Below, one piece after another: positions 63,551 to 64,000 of a stretch of 64,000 bases of DNA. The notes under the pieces are model-generated. The model did no database searches and had not been told where the DNA came from. It saw only the letters and a program-made list of their open reading frames with translations. Within the stretch, counting starts at the first letter, position 1. Each line of letters starts with the position of its first letter. The position numbers were made by a program, and so were the translations under genes. The stretch lies in assembly GCA_047602365.1 (NCBI GenBank), contig JASGHM010000001.1, positions 1,984,001 through 2,048,000 on the forward strand, given 5' to 3'. The stretch comes from Piscinibacter sp047602365. GTDB lineage: Bacteria; Pseudomonadota; Gammaproteobacteria; Burkholderiales; Burkholderiaceae_C.

Positions 63551-64000
63551 TGGGTCAGGCAGGCGCCGGTCGCGCTGTCCAACATGCTGTTGCCCGCCTC
63601 GCTGAACTCGTCCTGGCCCTGCGGCATCGGCCGGCTGATCCAGAAGGCGATGCGCTTGGCGTTGTCGTCGGCGGCGCTGGCGAAGATCTGCCCGCCGCCG
63701 TGCAGCACGGTCAGCAGCGGCTTGGCCAGCAGGCGGCTCTCGGCCGGCGAGCCGATCACCGTCGCGCCTTGCGAGGAGTAGAAGTTCTTGTACATGTCGG
63801 TGGTGCGTGCGACGTCGACCGTGGTGGTCGCCAGGTCCACCTCGGTGGTGTGCTGCACGACGCGCAGCGCGCCGCCGGTGCCGGTGCTGGTGTCATGGCA
63901 GCCGCCGCTGCCGCAGGTGTTGGTCGAGATCACGCCGCCCTGGTTGACCTGCAGCGGCGTGTCGAAGATGACGTTGATGCACTTCTGGAAATAGCGGAAC
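63547..64000 (-). CDS. Partial secreted Cys-rich protein, 5' end outside window
   Basis: The frame runs off the window end, so at least 151 residues are seen and the start lies upstream. The readable part has a Cys pair FQKCINVIF and TCGSGGCHD, the latter a CX4CH that is one residue longer than the classic CXXCH; heme binding is therefore doubtful. Further features are the long GGGQIFASAADDN and RIAFWISRPMPQGQDEF regions. A cytochrome- or metal-binding fold is possible. It is the upstream-most gene seen of this run and overlaps the second barrel gene. Confidence 0.65.
   Translation of the reverse strand, partial: FRYFQKCINVIFDTPLQVNQGGVISTNTCGSGGCHDTSTGTGGALRVVQHTTEVDLATTTVDVARTTDMYKNFYSSQGATVIGSPAESRLLAKPLLTVLHGGGQIFASAADDNAKRIAFWISRPMPQGQDEFSEAGNSMLDSATGACLTQ

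Noticed and set aside
63547..64000. Classical c-type cytochrome at the right edge
   Set aside because: The motif is CX4CH rather than CXXCH and the protein is incomplete, so heme binding is not claimed.
1..64000. tRNA, rRNA, CRISPR arrays, insertion sequences and phage genes
   Set aside because: No tRNA-like cloverleaf, rRNA, spaced direct repeats, transposase or phage structural gene was recognised in either strand.

Overview
The window is GC-rich, densely coded DNA with short intergenic gaps and many 4-bp ATGA/GTGA stop-start overlaps. Gene content points to a betaproteobacterium of the order Burkholderiales, probably near the Rubrivivax/Leptothrix/Methylibium group: a Bug-type solute-binding protein with a CaiB/BaiF CoA-transferase, an apaG/gcr pair, a NahR-type regulator, and a periplasmic nitrate reductase. 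This placement is inference from gene content, not a measured phylogeny. I saw no rRNA, tRNA, CRISPR array, insertion sequence or prophage.

Layout. 1-8.5 kb: cell-envelope and housekeeping genes (alpha/beta hydrolase, mltA, a 38-aa membrane protein, gcr-type membrane protein, apaG, rpe, a lone receiver protein) and a CpxP/R/A-like envelope-stress set. 8.5-13.7 kb: a carboxylate catabolism locus (Bug protein, CoA-transferase, HMG-CoA-lyase family enzyme) divergent from a LysR regulator and a ketopantoate-reductase family gene. 13.7-22.4 kb: the periplasmic nitrate reductase locus napDAGHBC with napF facing the other way, then a roughly 700-bp gene-free region holding inverted repeats, then mobB (Mo-cofactor) and a LysE exporter. 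22.5-31.7 kb: a nitronate-monooxygenase-type enzyme, then a nine-gene minus-strand operon combining a branched-chain-type ABC importer with a class I cytochrome P450 (P450, 2Fe-2S ferredoxin, FAD reductase) and a MarR regulator. Two tandem palindromes upstream look like the regulator's operators. This is best read as uptake plus oxidation of an aromatic acid.

31.8-39.5 kb: a B12-dependent ribonucleotide reductase, a PAP2 phosphatase, and a four-gene nagAaGHAb-like salicylate 5-hydroxylase operon divergent from a NahR/NagR-like LysR gene. 39.5-50.8 kb: a convergent sensor kinase/regulator pair, a small operon with a flgH homologue away from any other flagellar gene, phospholipase A (pldA), a hydrolase fused to a LuxR-type DNA-binding domain, an MddA-like methanethiol S-methyltransferase, a NUDIX hydrolase and a His-rich cation exporter.

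50.8-64 kb: the most striking part, an apparently co-oriented run of 15 genes. It encodes an ExbB/TolQ protein, two ExbD/TolR proteins, a TonB-like protein with an AgmX/PglI-type C-terminus, three TPR-rich envelope proteins, three outer-membrane beta-barrel candidates, a TlpA thioredoxin, a DUF4266 lipoprotein ending in Gly/Cys, and a Cys-rich protein cut by the window edge. The parts list resembles the proton-driven, envelope-spanning Agl/Glt machinery known from myxobacterial gliding, here in a betaproteobacterium and joined to a redox module. Its function is unknown and it is the main candidate for an undescribed system.

Two loci carry apparent indels in otherwise intact genes: livM (one extra base near its start) and the CoA-transferase (three compensating single-base shifts). 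They may be sequencing errors or real mutations.
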